DNA of 64,000 bases from Caulifigura coniformis (GCF_007745175.1 NZ_CP036271.1:2376154-2440153), one strand, 5' to 3'; shown: positions 7,859-17,304, numbered from the stretch's first letter. The notes: generated from the sequence alone by a model not told the origin. Translations and numbers: made by a program.

Positions 7859-8629
7859 TCAATTCCTGGCCGTGGTCTTGGCAGGCTGGCAGCCGTTGGG
7901 GCCGCACTTACCGCCCGGGCAACAGCTGGACTGCGCCGTCTTGAGCGTCGCGACAATCTGATCTTTGGTGACGGAAGTCGGATACGACGCGAGCACTGTT
8001 CCGGGGGGCGCGATCAGTGCCGTCGTCGTGGACGGGTGGTTCGTCAATTTGAGGCTTTTCAGGAACTCCTGTTCGGTGGGGTCGCCTGAGCTGATCGACA
8101 CGACTTCGGTGGACATTCCGTAGGCCGGGTCTTTGAGGAAGTCGGCGACTCCGTTAGGCACTTCCATGGCCGGATCGTGATGCACGCACAACAGTGCCAG
8201 CTTCTTCGTCTGGCCCGCCAGCAGGCAGGCCGCTGTTCCCTTACTCACGATTGCTTTGTCGAGCTGTTCGGCCGTAACTCGAACGGGGAATCCGCCGGTG
8301 ACGGCGCGGTTCGGGGCAATCGCCAGCGTCAGCGGCATGGGCGCCCGGCCGAGCTGCCACTGGTCGATGAGGACTTTCTCCTGAGGGTTGGCGACATCGA
8401 TCTCCACGAGTCGCCGCTGCTCGGGATGCTTGGCCGTCTCAGTCGTGAGTGTCTGTCGCATCGTCTGCGTCGCCGCGTCGTTCTTGCGGGAGAACAGAAT
8501 GAACAGATGCTGACCCTGAGAACGGGCTTCCTGGAGTTCTTTCTGACCGGGTGACAGTTCGGCGGCGGAGGAGGAGGCCGCAACTGCGCAGACAATCGCA
8601 GTGCACAACAGCGTGAGTGTTCGGGACAT
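7859..8629 (-). CDS. Secreted thioredoxin-fold-like protein, no CxxC, C-terminal Cys cluster
   Basis: The start is taken at the ATG at 8629: AGGAAG stands a few bases upstream and the product begins with a clear signal peptide (MSRTLTLLCTAIVCAVAA, then SSSAA). The mature protein begins like a thioredoxin-fold domain (GQHLFILFSRKNDAATQTM at about 40-58), but the place where CxxC would be holds SRKNDAAT, so it is unlikely to be a normal oxidoreductase. A second strand-helix unit follows. The C-terminus is rich in Cys and Gly: SSCCPGGKCGPNGCQP at 234-249. It is the first gene of the leftward unit with the FtsX-type permease, its ATPase and ArsR. It may deliver or sense metalloid outside the membrane (inference). 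Exact family not recognised. Confidence 0.75.
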   Translation of the reverse strand: MSRTLTLLCTAIVCAVAASSSAAELSPGQKELQEARSQGQHLFILFSRKNDAATQTMRQTLTTETAKHPEQRRLVEIDVANPQEKVLIDQWQLGRAPMPLTLAIAPNRAVTGGFPVRVTAEQLDKAIVSKGTAACLLAGQTKKLALLCVHHDPAMEVPNGVADFLKDPAYGMSTEVVSISSGDPTEQEFLKSLKLTNHPSTTTALIAPPGTVLASYPTSVTKDQIVATLKTAQSSCCPGGKCGPNGCQPAKTTARN

Positions 8630-8734
8630 GGAAACTTCCTTTCTGAATAGTCCGGGGGGCGTGTGAACCTCGAAACAAAGGTAGGGCTCACGAGCGAGGG
8701 CGATGACCGCCACTCCGGGGTGGGTTCTGTAATC

Positions 8735-8756
8735 TATATTCGTCCAGACGCATATA
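8735..8756. promoter_or_regulatory. Near-perfect palindrome, candidate ArsR operator of arsenic unit 2
   Basis: Two 10-bp arms (TATATTCGTC and GACGCATATA) separated by 2 bp form an inverted repeat with one mismatch. It lies 106 bp upstream of the thioredoxin-fold gene start at 8629. On the leftward strand TATAGATT overlaps it as a possible -10. The size and 2-bp centre fit ArsR/SmtB operators. It would let the distal arsR gene (5423) repress its own unit. Confidence 0.55.
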
Positions 8757-8920
8757 CTGATTTCAGTGTTTCGGTTGCGCGCCAAGGCGATTCCCAGAGT
8801 TGCGACGCTGTGTGACAGGCCGCACAGGTGGAGATTCCGCGAGGCCTGCATCAGAAGCGCGCGAAGAGGAAGGGTGAATGCGGGCTTACCCGATTTGCTT
8901 GTTGAAGCACGCGTTCCGAA

Positions 8921-10021
8921 TCAACCCGAGCCGACGGCCGGAGATGGGAACCAGTTGCGTGTGCGATTGCAGACCGAGCAGACGCTCAGCATGACCGGCA
9001 CTTCGACGAGGACGCCGACAACGGTCGCCAGTGCCGCGCCGGAGTCAGGTCCATAGAGAGCAATCGCCGTTGCGACAGCCAGTTCGAAGAAGTTGCTCGC
9101 TCCAATCAGGGCCCCTGGAGCTGCAATGGAGTGCGGCACACCCAGCCACCACATCAGTCCGTAAACCAACGAGGAGTTGAAGTAGACCTGAATCAGAATC
9201 GGAATCGCAATCAGAATCACATGCAGCGGATGCTGCAGGATGTTGTCGGCCTGAAACGCAAAGATCAGAACCAGTGTCACCAGCAAGGCCAGGACGGCCA
9301 GCGGCTGGAACTGCGGCAGGAACTGGGCCTCGAACCACGCCGCTCCTTTGGCTCGAACAAGCAGCATTCGCGTCAGGGTGCCGATGACGAGCGGAACTAC
9401 GATGAACACCGCGACCGAAAGCAGAATCACATTGAATGGCACTGCCAAACCCGCCACCCCGACCAGAAGGCCGACAATCGGCGCAAACAGCACGAGCATG
9501 AGAAGGTCGTTGAGTGCCACCTGCACGAGCGTGTAGGCCGGGTCGCCGTCCGTCAGGTAACTCCAGACAAACACCATCGCCGTACAAGGCGCGGCGGCCA
9601 GGATGATGACGCCCGCGGTGTACTGTCGCGCCAGTTCCTCCCCGATGATCGGTAGGAAGAGGATCTGGAAGAAGAGCCATCCAAGCACAAACATTCCGAA
9701 CGGCTTGACCAGCCAGTTGACGAACAGCGTGACGACAATCCCCTTTGGTCGACGCGTGACGCCCCTGAGCGAGGCGAAGTCGATCTTCATCATCATCGGG
9801 ATGATCATCAGCCAGATCAGCACGGCGATCGGGCCGTTGATCTGGCTTCCCGATGCAAACTCCAGGCTACGAAGGAAGGTGGTCGCCTGCGGCAGGAGTT
9901 TTCCGATCGCGATGCCGCCCACCATGCACAGGGCGACCCACAGCGTCAGGTAACGCTCGAACAGGTTGAGCCGTTTGACTTCAGGCGAGACAGCGCTGGA
10001 TAGAGTCGTTGGGTCAGTCAT
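8921..10021 (-). CDS. acr3: Acr3-family arsenite efflux permease
   Basis: A 366-residue membrane protein with about ten TM helices and the hallmarks of the ACR3 (BASS superfamily) arsenite exporters: [21 protein letters not shown] at the start, [13 protein letters not shown] near 86-98, the conserved cysteine in [15 protein letters not shown] near 145-159, and the [14 protein letters not shown] motif near 318-331. It exports arsenite using the proton gradient. The start overlaps the stop of arsC by 4 bp, and arsA lies upstream, so it is the last gene of the main ars operon. An ArsA usually pairs with ArsB, but ArsA-Acr3 pairing is also known. Confidence 0.95.
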   Translation of the reverse strand: MTDPTTLSSAVSPEVKRLNLFERYLTLWVALCMVGGIAIGKLLPQATTFLRSLEFASGSQINGPIAVLIWLMIIPMMMKIDFASLRGVTRRPKGIVVTLFVNWLVKPFGMFVLGWLFFQILFLPIIGEELARQYTAGVIILAAAPCTAMVFVWSYLTDGDPAYTLVQVALNDLLMLVLFAPIVGLLVGVAGLAVPFNVILLSVAVFIVVPLVIGTLTRMLLVRAKGAAWFEAQFLPQFQPLAVLALLVTLVLIFAFQADNILQHPLHVILIAIPILIQVYFNSSLVYGLMWWLGVPHSIAAPGALIGASNFFELAVATAIALYGPDSGAALATVVGVLVEVPVMLSVCSVCNRTRNWFPSPAVGSG

Positions 10022-10452
10022 TTTGAATTCAAAAGCTCAGGCAGGCGATCACGCACGAAGTCACGAATTTCATCGCGGACACGACGGTAGTGCTGCAGGC
10101 CTTCCTCATCGCTGGTAGCGGACTTCGCGAGCTTGGGCGGATCATCGAAGCCAACATGCACGACGCGGGACGCACCGAGGAAGGCCGGACAATTCTCGTC
10201 CGCATGACCGCAGACAGTGATCACCAGACCAAAGGGCACACCTTCGAGGCTGCTGGCCAACTTGGACGTTTGCCCGGAAATATCGACCCCCGCTTCGGCC
10301 ATGACTTTGACCGCGTTGGGGTTCAGACCGTGGGCTTCGATTCCGGACGAGTAGGCTTCGACTGTGTCACCAAGCAGGCTTCGCGCCCAGCCTTCGGCCA
10401 TTTGGCTCCGGCACGAGTTTCCCGTGCAAAGGAACATGACTTTCGACTTCAT
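10018..10452 (-). CDS. arsC: Arsenate reductase, LMW-phosphatase (thioredoxin-coupled) type
   Basis: A 144-residue enzyme that reduces arsenate to arsenite in the cytoplasm. The phosphatase loop is CTGNSCR (Cys9 to Arg15, the Cx5R motif) and the shuttle cysteines are Cys81 and Cys88 in [13 protein letters not shown]. These correspond to Cys10, Cys82 and Cys89 of plasmid pI258 ArsC, shifted by one. The HVGFDDPPK segment near 115 carries the conserved Asp. All catalytic residues are present. It overlaps arsA upstream by 4 bp and acr3 downstream by 4 bp, so the three genes are translationally coupled. Confidence 0.96.
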   Translation of the reverse strand: MKSKVMFLCTGNSCRSQMAEGWARSLLGDTVEAYSSGIEAHGLNPNAVKVMAEAGVDISGQTSKLASSLEGVPFGLVITVCGHADENCPAFLGASRVVHVGFDDPPKLAKSATSDEEGLQHYRRVRDEIRDFVRDRLPELLNSK

Positions 10453-12251
10453 ACGTTTGTTATCTCCTTCACGACTTGAGGTGTTTTCGATTCGCAGATT
10501 TCACCGACAAGATCCAGAAGTGCGGCGCACCCAACGGGCGGCTGCGGCCGCCATGGAATCAGCGCCGTGCGGGCCGCGTGTTCGCTCATGACTTCTCGCA
10601 GGTAAGGCTGTTCCGCCTGCTGGCGAGCACGCAGCAGCGGATCGGTGACCGACAGTGGTGCGAGGCTCTGGTTGACGACCCATGCAAATGGCTCAATGCC
10701 AGCCCGCCGGAGGTCGCGCTGGAGTGAAGCCGCTTCGTGAACCGGGGTGGCCTCCGGCAGCGTGACGATGAGGACTCGTGAGAAATTGGGATCTCGCAAT
10801 CGCGGCAACAGGTGCTCCACGGCCGGAGGCATCTGGTTGGTCTGTCGTGTAACTTCGCGGTGATAAGCGAGCGCCGAATCGAGCAGAAGAATCGTATGTC
10901 CCGTCGGGGCCGTATCGAGAACGACGAAGCGGTCCGCCCCCTCGGCCACCGCATCGGCGAAGGCACGAAACACGGCGATCTCTTCCGTGCAGGGTGATCG
11001 CAGGTCTTCGGCCAGGAGCGACTTGCCCTGCTCATCCAGACCGGCTCCCGCTGTCTGCATCACCTGTTCGGAATACTTCGCGGTTTCAGCCGCAGGATCG
11101 ATGCGACTGACGGTCAGTTGTTCGAGGTTTTCACCGGCGACGGCCGCTGCAATGTGAGCGGCGGGGTCAGTCGTCGAAAGATGCACGCGATGTCCCCGGT
11201 GAGCCAGTGCAACGGCGACGGCGGCCGCAACCGTCGTTTTGCCAACGCCTCCCTTGCCCATCGAGAGAATGACGCCGTGTCCCGCCGCTTCCAGCTCATC
11301 GACGAGCGGCGCCAAGCCTGGCGGGATCGTGAGCGACGAGACTTCACTGCGTGCAATCGCGACGGATCGTTGCGATTTGCCGAAGGAGCGCAAAGCCTCC
11401 ACACCGACAACGCCATTGGCCGCGAGCGGGATAATCGTCTGAGGAAAGTTGCGGAGCGAGTCGGGAAGCTCGTCCAACGCCAATTCACTTCGTCGCTGCA
11501 TGGCGACGGCCAGCGGGTCACTCGGGTCGGTTGCCTGAAACACGGCGTTCACGACAAGGTGCTGATTCTTGACCCCGAGTTCCGCGAGTTCGCCGCTGGT
11601 GCGGGCCGCTTCCCGGAAGGCCGTTGCCTCGGCCCTGGCAACCAGAACAAGCGTGGTGATCGCCGGATCGGCGAGGGCCTTCACCGTCTCCTGATAGAGC
11701 TTCTGTTGTGACTGAAGACCAGCGAGTGGGCCCAGGCACGATGTGCCCGTCGTGTTGCTCTCCATGAAGCCCGACCAGGCGGACGGCAGAGTCAGCAAAC
11801 GAAGGGTGTGGCCGGTTGGAGCCGTGTCGAAGATGACGTGATCGAAGTCTGTGGTGGCGGTCGGATCTCCAAGCAGTCGTGAGAACTCATCGAACGCCGC
11901 AATCTCCAGCGTGCAAGAGCCGGAGAACTGTTCTTCCATGCTGGCGATCGCCGCCGGTGGCAGCATTGTCCGGTACGGGCCCACCATCCGCTCGCGATAC
12001 TCCTTCGCTGCGGTCTCCGGATCGAGATTCATGGCGAAGAGTCCAGGGACGGCTGCGATGGCGACCGGTTGATTCCCCAATTGCGTCGCCAGCACCTCGT
12101 CCAGGTTCGACGCCGGATCGGCCGAGACCAACAGCACCCGTTTTCCGGCGTCGGCCAGACGGACGGCCGTGGCGCAGGCCACGGAGGTTTTGCCGACTCC
12201 GCCTTTGCCGGTAAAGAACAGGTTGCGTGTGGGGGTTGCCAGAATTTCCAT
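10449..12251 (-). CDS. arsA: Arsenical pump-driving ATPase ArsA, two-domain form
   Basis: A 600-residue protein with two homologous halves. Half A1 has the P-loop GKGGVGKT at 15-22 and [12 protein letters not shown] near 142-153. Half A2 has a second GKGGVGKT near 331-338 and [12 protein letters not shown] near 447-458. The DTAPTGHT signal that couples As(III) binding to ATP hydrolysis is thus present twice, as in classical ArsA. A Cys in CTLEIAAF (first half) and one in CTEEIAVF (second half) match the conserved metalloid-site cysteines. ArsA sits on the membrane pump (here Acr3) and receives As(III) from ArsD. It lies 56 bp downstream of the ArsM-ArsD gene and overlaps arsC by 4 bp. Confidence 0.96.
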   Translation of the reverse strand: MEILATPTRNLFFTGKGGVGKTSVACATAVRLADAGKRVLLVSADPASNLDEVLATQLGNQPVAIAAVPGLFAMNLDPETAAKEYRERMVGPYRTMLPPAAIASMEEQFSGSCTLEIAAFDEFSRLLGDPTATTDFDHVIFDTAPTGHTLRLLTLPSAWSGFMESNTTGTSCLGPLAGLQSQQKLYQETVKALADPAITTLVLVARAEATAFREAARTSGELAELGVKNQHLVVNAVFQATDPSDPLAVAMQRRSELALDELPDSLRNFPQTIIPLAANGVVGVEALRSFGKSQRSVAIARSEVSSLTIPPGLAPLVDELEAAGHGVILSMGKGGVGKTTVAAAVAVALAHRGHRVHLSTTDPAAHIAAAVAGENLEQLTVSRIDPAAETAKYSEQVMQTAGAGLDEQGKSLLAEDLRSPCTEEIAVFRAFADAVAEGADRFVVLDTAPTGHTILLLDSALAYHREVTRQTNQMPPAVEHLLPRLRDPNFSRVLIVTLPEATPVHEAASLQRDLRRAGIEPFAWVVNQSLAPLSVTDPLLRARQQAEQPYLREVMSEHAARTALIPWRPQPPVGCAALLDLVGEICESKTPQVVKEITNV

Positions 12252-12307
12252 CGATGTTTTTCCTACGACTCGTCAATCAGTGTGCGTATCGGCGCAGAAA
12301 TGTGCGT

Positions 12308-13537
12308 TTAGCAGGATCCGCCGCTGCTCTTGGCTGGATCCTCGGTCTGCCCTGAACTGGAGTTGGTCGTCCACATCTCCAGCATTTCCCGCGACGGGTA
12401 GCCGCGACGGCTGACGATCTTGCCGTCCACCATCACGATGGGCAGGCACTCGACTCCCCGAACGCCGATCAGCTTGTGGACTTCCGGGTACTTCAGGAAC
12501 TCCTGCGGCTGCTGGGCCAGGTTATAGCGTTCGACCGTGTGGCCCTGTGATTTGAGCCAGTCGAGATCAGCCGCAAACTTCGGCAGGACTGGATCGACCC
12601 GCGGACCGCAGACGCCTGTAGAACAGCACATTGGCTTGTCAAAGACCTGGATGGTTTTCATGGCGTTGTTCTCCTTCTGTTGTTCAAACGTGAAAGACTC
12701 ATCCACCGTTTTCAGCGCATGAACCCGGACACTTGCGGCGTACGCGTTCACGTCCAGGGTCTGCAAAACCGACTTCAATTCATCGTGCAGGCCCGTGGGC
12801 GCAGAATCTCCACACGCCGACCCACCGCAACATCCATTCCCGCTCGCTTGAGCGTAGGCGTTCAGGTTCGCTCCGGTGTCCTGGACAACGACCGCCTCGA
12901 AGCCTGCTTCGCGCAGCAGGCGTTCGTAGTCCTCGATCAGAATTGCTCCGGCGATGCAGCCGACGAGGGCCTGCACACTGTCAGCGACGGATTCGGGAAG
13001 CGGCTTCCGCAGCGCGATATCGCTGACGACCATGCGGCCGCCCGGCTTTAGAACTCTCAGGATTTCCCTGAACACGGCCGCTTTGTCTGGCGCAAGGTTG
13101 ATCACGCAGTTGCTGATGACGCAGTCCACGGACGCATCCGGCAGCGGCAGTTGATCGATGCGGGCCAGGTGAAACTCGACGTTCGTCGCTCCCACTTCCG
13201 CCGCTCCCGCCCGAGCACGATCAACCATGTCGGGCGTCATGTCGATGCCGATGGCCTTGCCAGTCGGGCCCACTCGTTTCGACGCCAAGAGAACATCTAG
13301 GCCGCCGCCACTCCCGAGATCGACGACAGTCTCCCCTTCCCGCAGCCCCGCCAGAGCTACGGGATTTCCGCATGACAGGCCCATGTTCGCTTGTGGCGGG
13401 AGAGACGCGAGGTCTTGTTCCGAGTATCCGAACGCCGCCGCCACCGCACGGACTCCTGCGTGTTCGTTGTTGAGGCCACTGCGGGCCACAGCTCCGTACT
13501 GTTCTGAAACGACCTTCAATTGCTCTTCGGTATCCAT
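12308..13537 (-). CDS. arsM-arsD: ArsM-ArsD fusion: arsenite S-adenosylmethyltransferase joined to arsenic metallochaperone
   Basis: One continuous frame of 409 residues. Residues 1-250 are ArsM: SAM-binding [16 protein letters not shown] near 71-86, and the three conserved catalytic cysteines at 56 (LSCGNP), 144 (SNCVINL) and 194 (VGCIAGA). [12 protein letters not shown] motif follows at 234-243. Residues 293-409 are ArsD, beginning [20 protein letters not shown]; counted from that Met, the As(III)-binding cysteines are 12, 13 and 18, exactly as in known ArsD. ArsM methylates As(III); ArsD hands As(III) to ArsA, encoded next. A strong ribosome site (AAGGAG, 9 bp spacing) precedes the internal ArsD ATG at 12661, so free ArsD may also be made. 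GGAGGAG precedes the ArsM start. Confidence 0.93.
   Translation of the reverse strand: MDTEEQLKVVSEQYGAVARSGLNNEHAGVRAVAAAFGYSEQDLASLPPQANMGLSCGNPVALAGLREGETVVDLGSGGGLDVLLASKRVGPTGKAIGIDMTPDMVDRARAGAAEVGATNVEFHLARIDQLPLPDASVDCVISNCVINLAPDKAAVFREILRVLKPGGRMVVSDIALRKPLPESVADSVQALVGCIAGAILIEDYERLLREAGFEAVVVQDTGANLNAYAQASGNGCCGGSACGDSAPTGLHDELKSVLQTLDVNAYAASVRVHALKTVDESFTFEQQKENNAMKTIQVFDKPMCCSTGVCGPRVDPVLPKFAADLDWLKSQGHTVERYNLAQQPQEFLKYPEVHKLIGVRGVECLPIVMVDGKIVSRRGYPSREMLEMWTTNSSSGQTEDPAKSSGGSC
12671..12676 (-). promoter_or_regulatory. Internal ribosome binding site for ArsD inside arsM-arsD
   Basis: On the leftward strand the sequence AAGGAG stands 9 bases before the ATG at 12661, which begins a normal-length ArsD (117 residues). 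It suggests that arsD was once a separate gene joined in frame by loss of the arsM stop, and that two products (fusion and free ArsD) may be made. Confidence 0.6.
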
Positions 13538-13592
13538 CGGCTCCTCCAGCTAAATCGTTCATCGCCGAAAGGCGATCAAATCGGCAAAAAAT

Positions 13593-13919
13593 TCACAGAT
13601 CCGAGATCAAAGACTTCAGCTCCCCCAACGCCTTGGAGTTGACGCAATAACAGACGCGGGGCCCGTCCACTTCCCCCTGAATGAGTCCGCACTCTTTCAG
13701 GATCTTCAGGTGCTGGGAGACCGTCGACTGGGCCACCGGCAGCTCGTCCACGATCTCACCGCACACGCACGATTGGCGGCGGGTCAGGATTTGCAGAATC
13801 TTGACTCGTAGCGGGTGCGCGATTCCCCACGCCAGTTCAGCCAATCGCTCATCGACGGGAACGCCGCGGCGATCCGCGGCGGGGGCGCACGTCCGATTTG
13901 CCTTCGCCGCTCGTGTCAT
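13593..13919 (-). CDS. arsR: ArsR arsenic-responsive repressor of the main ars operon
   Basis: A 108-residue winged-helix repressor. The DNA-binding part is [19 protein letters not shown] at about 61-79 with the wing [10 protein letters not shown]. The As(III) site is SCVCGEIV with Cys51-x-Cys53, placed like the ELCVCDL motif of E. coli ArsR; further thiols are Cys11, 77, 90 and 92. It is the promoter-proximal gene of the leftward ars operon (arsR, arsM-arsD, arsA, arsC, acr3) and probably controls it through the inverted repeat at 13935-13952, and perhaps the divergent OsmC/P-ATPase genes. Confidence 0.95.
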   Translation of the reverse strand: MTRAAKANRTCAPAADRRGVPVDERLAELAWGIAHPLRVKILQILTRRQSCVCGEIVDELPVAQSTVSQHLKILKECGLIQGEVDGPRVCYCVNSKALGELKSLISDL

Positions 13920-13934
13920 TCAACCGCTCCTAAT

Positions 13935-13952
13935 TATCGTTCATTCACGATA
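13935..13952. promoter_or_regulatory. Inverted repeat upstream of arsR, candidate operator
   Basis: Perfect 6-bp arms TATCGT and ACGATA with a 6-bp centre lie 16 bp upstream of the arsR start, in the divergent region between arsR and the OsmC-family gene. The position fits an autoregulatory ArsR site. It does not share sequence with the palindrome at 8735-8756, so the two ArsR proteins may be specific for their own sites. Confidence 0.45.
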
Positions 13953-14069
13953 GGCGATGTGAGTGCATTTGTCAAACTTGGAATTCTCGATTGCCCGAAC
14001 GGCCCCTGCAGGGGCATTCTGGTACACCCAGTGGAGATGTATCAGCGAGCTTTGCTGCGGAGGACAACA

Positions 14070-14495
14070 ATGAGTCAGCCCAAGATGACCTTTCACGTCG
14101 AATCGCGGCGAGTCGATGCCCATTCCAGCACGTCGCGTTGCAAGGACGCGGAGATCCCTCTGGATACCGACCTCGCCGGGAACCGGGATGCATTCAATCC
14201 TGCCGAACTGCTGCTGGCTGCACTTTCGGCGTGCATCATCAAAGGGATCGAACGCGTGTCTCCGATTCTTCGGTTCACGTTCACTTCGCTCGAAGTCAAG
14301 GTGGTCGGCGTCCGACAGGATGTTCCACCGAAGATGGAGTCCATCGACTACGAAATCATCATCGAGACTGACCAGTCAGACCATCAACTGGACCTGCTAC
14401 ACGAGAACGTGAAGAAATACGGAACTGTCTTCAACACCGTGGCGCCAGGAACCGTGCTCCGCGGCGTGCTGCGCCGCAAAGGGGCTGAAGAATGA
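14070..14495 (+). CDS. OsmC-family protein
   Basis: The start is taken at the ATG at 14070, preceded by CGGAGG at 7-bp spacing; the frame is open upstream but without family features. The product is 141 residues with the OsmC fold signature: FNPAELLLAALSACIIKGIER at about 44-64 holding the conserved Cys of the LSAC motif, then strands EVKVVGVR and the YEIIIET segment. OsmC/Ohr proteins reduce hydroperoxides with a pair of cysteines. Only one clear conserved Cys is visible here, so this may belong to the YhfA-like subgroup of unclear function. It is divergent from arsR and 42 bp upstream of a metal ATPase gene. Confidence 0.8.
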   Translation: MSQPKMTFHVESRRVDAHSSTSRCKDAEIPLDTDLAGNRDAFNPAELLLAALSACIIKGIERVSPILRFTFTSLEVKVVGVRQDVPPKMESIDYEIIIETDQSDHQLDLLHENVKKYGTVFNTVAPGTVLRGVLRRKGAEE

Positions 14496-14537
14496 TCAGA
14501 CAGAATTCGTCGATCTTGAAGCAGCCGGAAGCCCTTC

Positions 14538-16955
14538 ATGAGTGACCAGACCCATGTCACGATCGGATTGGTCTTACCTGCCGTCCCGGACGCCCACGAT
14601 GCCTGCGTGCAGCGCCTGGCCAATTTGCTCAGCGCTCAAGATGGGATTGAAAAGGCCCATCTGGCAGCTCGCACTGCTCCGGGGCCCGACGAACTCTGCA
14701 TCCACTTCGACTCGACTCGGCTATCCGTCGGAGAGGTCCGAGCGCTCGCGGCACGGGCCGGGGCGGAAATCGAACATCGCTTCGGTCACCTTCTGGTTCG
14801 ATCCCAGCCATTGCACGCGCGCCAGGCGCTGATGGCGGAAGCACGAATCAAAAGAATCCCCGGCGTACTTGATGCAGGGTTGTCCCCCGCGGGAGTGCTG
14901 CGTGTTGAGTTCGATCGACACGTCACCGGTGAAGCCGACCTTCGCGAGGCCGTGTCAAAGATCGGCATTCGGGTCCTCACCCCGGCAGCTGCGCCAGTTC
15001 CGGGAGCCGCGGCTCATGAACAGGGCGGACTGTTGGGCGGGCCGTGGGAGCTTCGTTTCGCCATCCTGTGCGGAGCGGCCCTTTTGCTCGGCTGGCTGGT
15101 GTCCTGGACGTCGGTCACGCCTTGGCTGACATGGGGCCTTTATCTCGCCGCATATTTCTTTGGTGGGTTCTTCACGTTCCGCGAAGCAATCGCAGACCTG
15201 CGCGCCCGTCGCTTTGAGATCGACTTTTTGATGCTCGTGGCGGCTGTCGGGGCAGCGACGCTGGGCGACTGGTTCGAGGGGGCGTTGCTGTTGTTTCTGT
15301 TCAGTCTCGGGCATGCCCTGGAACACTATGCCATGGGCCGTGCCAAGCGGGCGATTGAATCGCTGGCCGAACTCGCACCGCAGACAGCACTGGTGCGTCG
15401 CGACGGGAAGACCGAAGTGCTTCCCGTGGAGCAGCTGCGGCCCGGAGACATCGCGATCGTCAAGCCGAACGAACGACTTCCGGCGGACGGGTTCGTGGTC
15501 AAAGGACAGAGCAGCGTCAATCAGGCTCCGATTACCGGTGAAAGTGTTCCGGTCGAGAAGCAGGCCCTGGATCCGTCGACGCACTCCGTGACGAGCCCGG
15601 ACCGGCTCGCTGCACAATTCCGGGTCTTCGCCGGAACCATCAATGGCAGCGGAGCCCTGGAGGTGCAAGTCACGAAGCTTGCCAGCGAATCGACGTTGGC
15701 ACGCGTCGTCAGGATGGTGAGTGAGGCGGAAACACAGAAGTCACCGACGCAACGCTTCGCTGATCGGTTTGAGCGATACTTCGTTCCGGCTGTGCTGGGT
15801 TTCGTCGTCCTGCTGCTGTTCGCATGGACCATCATTGACGAGTCCTTCAGTGAATCGTTCTATCGGGCGATGGCGGTATTAGTTGCGGCCAGCCCGTGCG
15901 CTCTGGCCATTTCGACGCCCAGTGCCGTCTTGAGCGGAGTGGCGCGGGCGGCACGCGGGGGAGTTCTCTTCAAGGGCGGGGGGCCACTCGAAAACCTGGG
16001 GCGGGTGGGCACCATCGCATTCGATAAGACCGGCACCATTACCGAGGGCAAGCCGCGACTGACTGACGTTGTTCCGGCTGACGGGAGCAATGCGGCAGAG
16101 TTACTGCGGGTGGCTGTGGCCGTCGAAGCGCTCAGCGATCACCCGCTGGCGGCCGCAGTCGTTCAGGGCGGCAAAGAACGTTTCCCTGGAGAAATTGCGG
16201 TCCCGGCTCATGACGTTGAGAGCATCACCGGGCGCGGCGTCAAGGCGACCGTTGATGGCCAGACGGTCTACCTCGGCAAGAGCAACCTGTTCAGCGAAAT
16301 CGAAGGCCCGGCACTGACTGAGTCCTTGAGAACGTCGGCGGAACATCTTGAAGCGAGCGGTCGGACAACGATGATCGTTCGGTGGGGAGACAAGTACTTG
16401 GGTGTCCTGGGGCTGATGGACACGCCTCGTCCAGCAGCAGCTGGCGTCATCGCCCGATTGCGGCAGCTCGGCATCCAGAAAATGCTGATGCTCTCCGGCG
16501 ACAATCAGCAGGTCGCGAACGCCGTGGCCCAAGATGTAGGACTCGACGAAGCTCGCGGCGACTTGATGCCTGAAGACAAAGTGGCCGTCATCAAGTTGCT
16601 TCGGGACTCCTCGGGTGTGGCGATGGTGGGCGATGGCGTGAATGACGCCCCCGCGATGGCCAACGCGACCGTCGGGATCGCCATGGGGGCCGCCGGTTCG
16701 CACGTCGCGCTGGAGACGGCCGATGTCGCCCTCATGGCAGACGACCTGAATCATCTGCCGTTTGCTGTCGGCCTCAGCCGTCAAACGAGCCGCATCATCC
16801 GCCAAAACCTTTGGATCAGCCTCGGCATGGTCGCCTTCCTTGTTCCAGCAACTCTACTCGGCTTGCGTTTGGGCCCTGCTGTCCTCCTGCATGAGGGGTC
16901 AACACTGCTTGTCGTACTCAATGCCCTGCGACTGCTGGCCTACCATGACAAGTAA
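14538..16955 (+). CDS. P1B-type heavy-metal translocating ATPase, P1B-4-like
   Basis: An 805-residue P-type ATPase. The first ~150 residues form two ferredoxin-like HMA-type domains without CxxC. Then come TM helices (~165-260), the actuator motif ITGES near 332, the metal-site motif SPCALA in a TM helix near 452, the phosphorylation site DKTGT near 496, the SDHPLA ATP-binding motif near 533, and MVGDGVNDAP near 695. The last helices contain HEGST and LLVVLNALRLL. SPC together with HEG(S/G)T is the signature of the P1B-4 group (Co, Zn, Fe, sometimes Cd), not of copper pumps. It acts in the inner membrane as an exporter. It follows the OsmC gene in the arsenic island. The absence of CxxC in the N-terminus is consistent with P1B-4. 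Confidence 0.92.
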   Translation: MSDQTHVTIGLVLPAVPDAHDACVQRLANLLSAQDGIEKAHLAARTAPGPDELCIHFDSTRLSVGEVRALAARAGAEIEHRFGHLLVRSQPLHARQALMAEARIKRIPGVLDAGLSPAGVLRVEFDRHVTGEADLREAVSKIGIRVLTPAAAPVPGAAAHEQGGLLGGPWELRFAILCGAALLLGWLVSWTSVTPWLTWGLYLAAYFFGGFFTFREAIADLRARRFEIDFLMLVAAVGAATLGDWFEGALLLFLFSLGHALEHYAMGRAKRAIESLAELAPQTALVRRDGKTEVLPVEQLRPGDIAIVKPNERLPADGFVVKGQSSVNQAPITGESVPVEKQALDPSTHSVTSPDRLAAQFRVFAGTINGSGALEVQVTKLASESTLARVVRMVSEAETQKSPTQRFADRFERYFVPAVLGFVVLLLFAWTIIDESFSESFYRAMAVLVAASPCALAISTPSAVLSGVARAARGGVLFKGGGPLENLGRVGTIAFDKTGTITEGKPRLTDVVPADGSNAAELLRVAVAVEALSDHPLAAAVVQGGKERFPGEIAVPAHDVESITGRGVKATVDGQTVYLGKSNLFSEIEGPALTESLRTSAEHLEASGRTTMIVRWGDKYLGVLGLMDTPRPAAAGVIARLRQLGIQKMLMLSGDNQQVANAVAQDVGLDEARGDLMPEDKVAVIKLLRDSSGVAMVGDGVNDAPAMANATVGIAMGAAGSHVALETADVALMADDLNHLPFAVGLSRQTSRIIRQNLWISLGMVAFLVPATLLGLRLGPAVLLHEGSTLLVVLNALRLLAYHDK

Positions 16956-16972
16956 ATCGAGGTACGGAACGA

Positions 16973-17060
16973 GGCAGCAGTCCTTCGGAGCGGCCCCGGA
17001 CATAGGACTTAATCACGATCTGTTCTCGAATCCGTTTTCCGACCTCGTCGGGGAAGATCC
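16973..17060 (-). pseudogene. C-terminal remnant of the DDE transposase family
   Basis: The leftward translation reads IFPDEVGKRIREQIVIKSYV, aligned with TVPDEVDKPIRNRIEVRSYV at the end of the transposase at 3552-4195. Nothing of the catalytic core remains. It lies just left of the small-ORF scar at 17068-17307, at the right border of the arsenic island. Confidence 0.6.
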
Positions 17061-17067
17061 CTCGTGG

Positions 17068-17304
17068 CTAGGTTGGGATGGCGGCCTCGATCATTGTGAT
17101 GAGCGCAGTCTTGATGGGCGCTGAAAGCCTGGGCCACGACTCGACGAACTTGAGCAGTTGCGGATCGACTGGTCGACACTCAAAGCCACCGACTGACTCG
17201 CAAGGGCGCGCGTTCCTGCAACCGAGACTGCCACCAAGATTCGCCGTTTGCGGTAAGCGGTCGTCAGCAAGTGCGCTTACAGAATTTGGAATTCCGTCTA
17301 CGGA
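17068..17304 (-). repeat. Small-ORF scar, subfamily A, copy 2, with a partial tRNA-Arg core
   Basis: An open leftward frame of up to 79 codons (TTG at 17307) encodes GCRNARPCESV, then VDPQLLKFVESWPRLSAPIK and TALITMIEAAIPT. The DNA is strongly similar over ~230 bp to 20262-20506. Its right end contains GTCTACGGA (17296-17304), the first 9 bases of the 17-bp core found at 20490 and 34244. The stop codon of the reductase gene at 17298 lies inside this core. Marks the junction between the arsenic island and the sulfur module. Confidence 0.7.
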
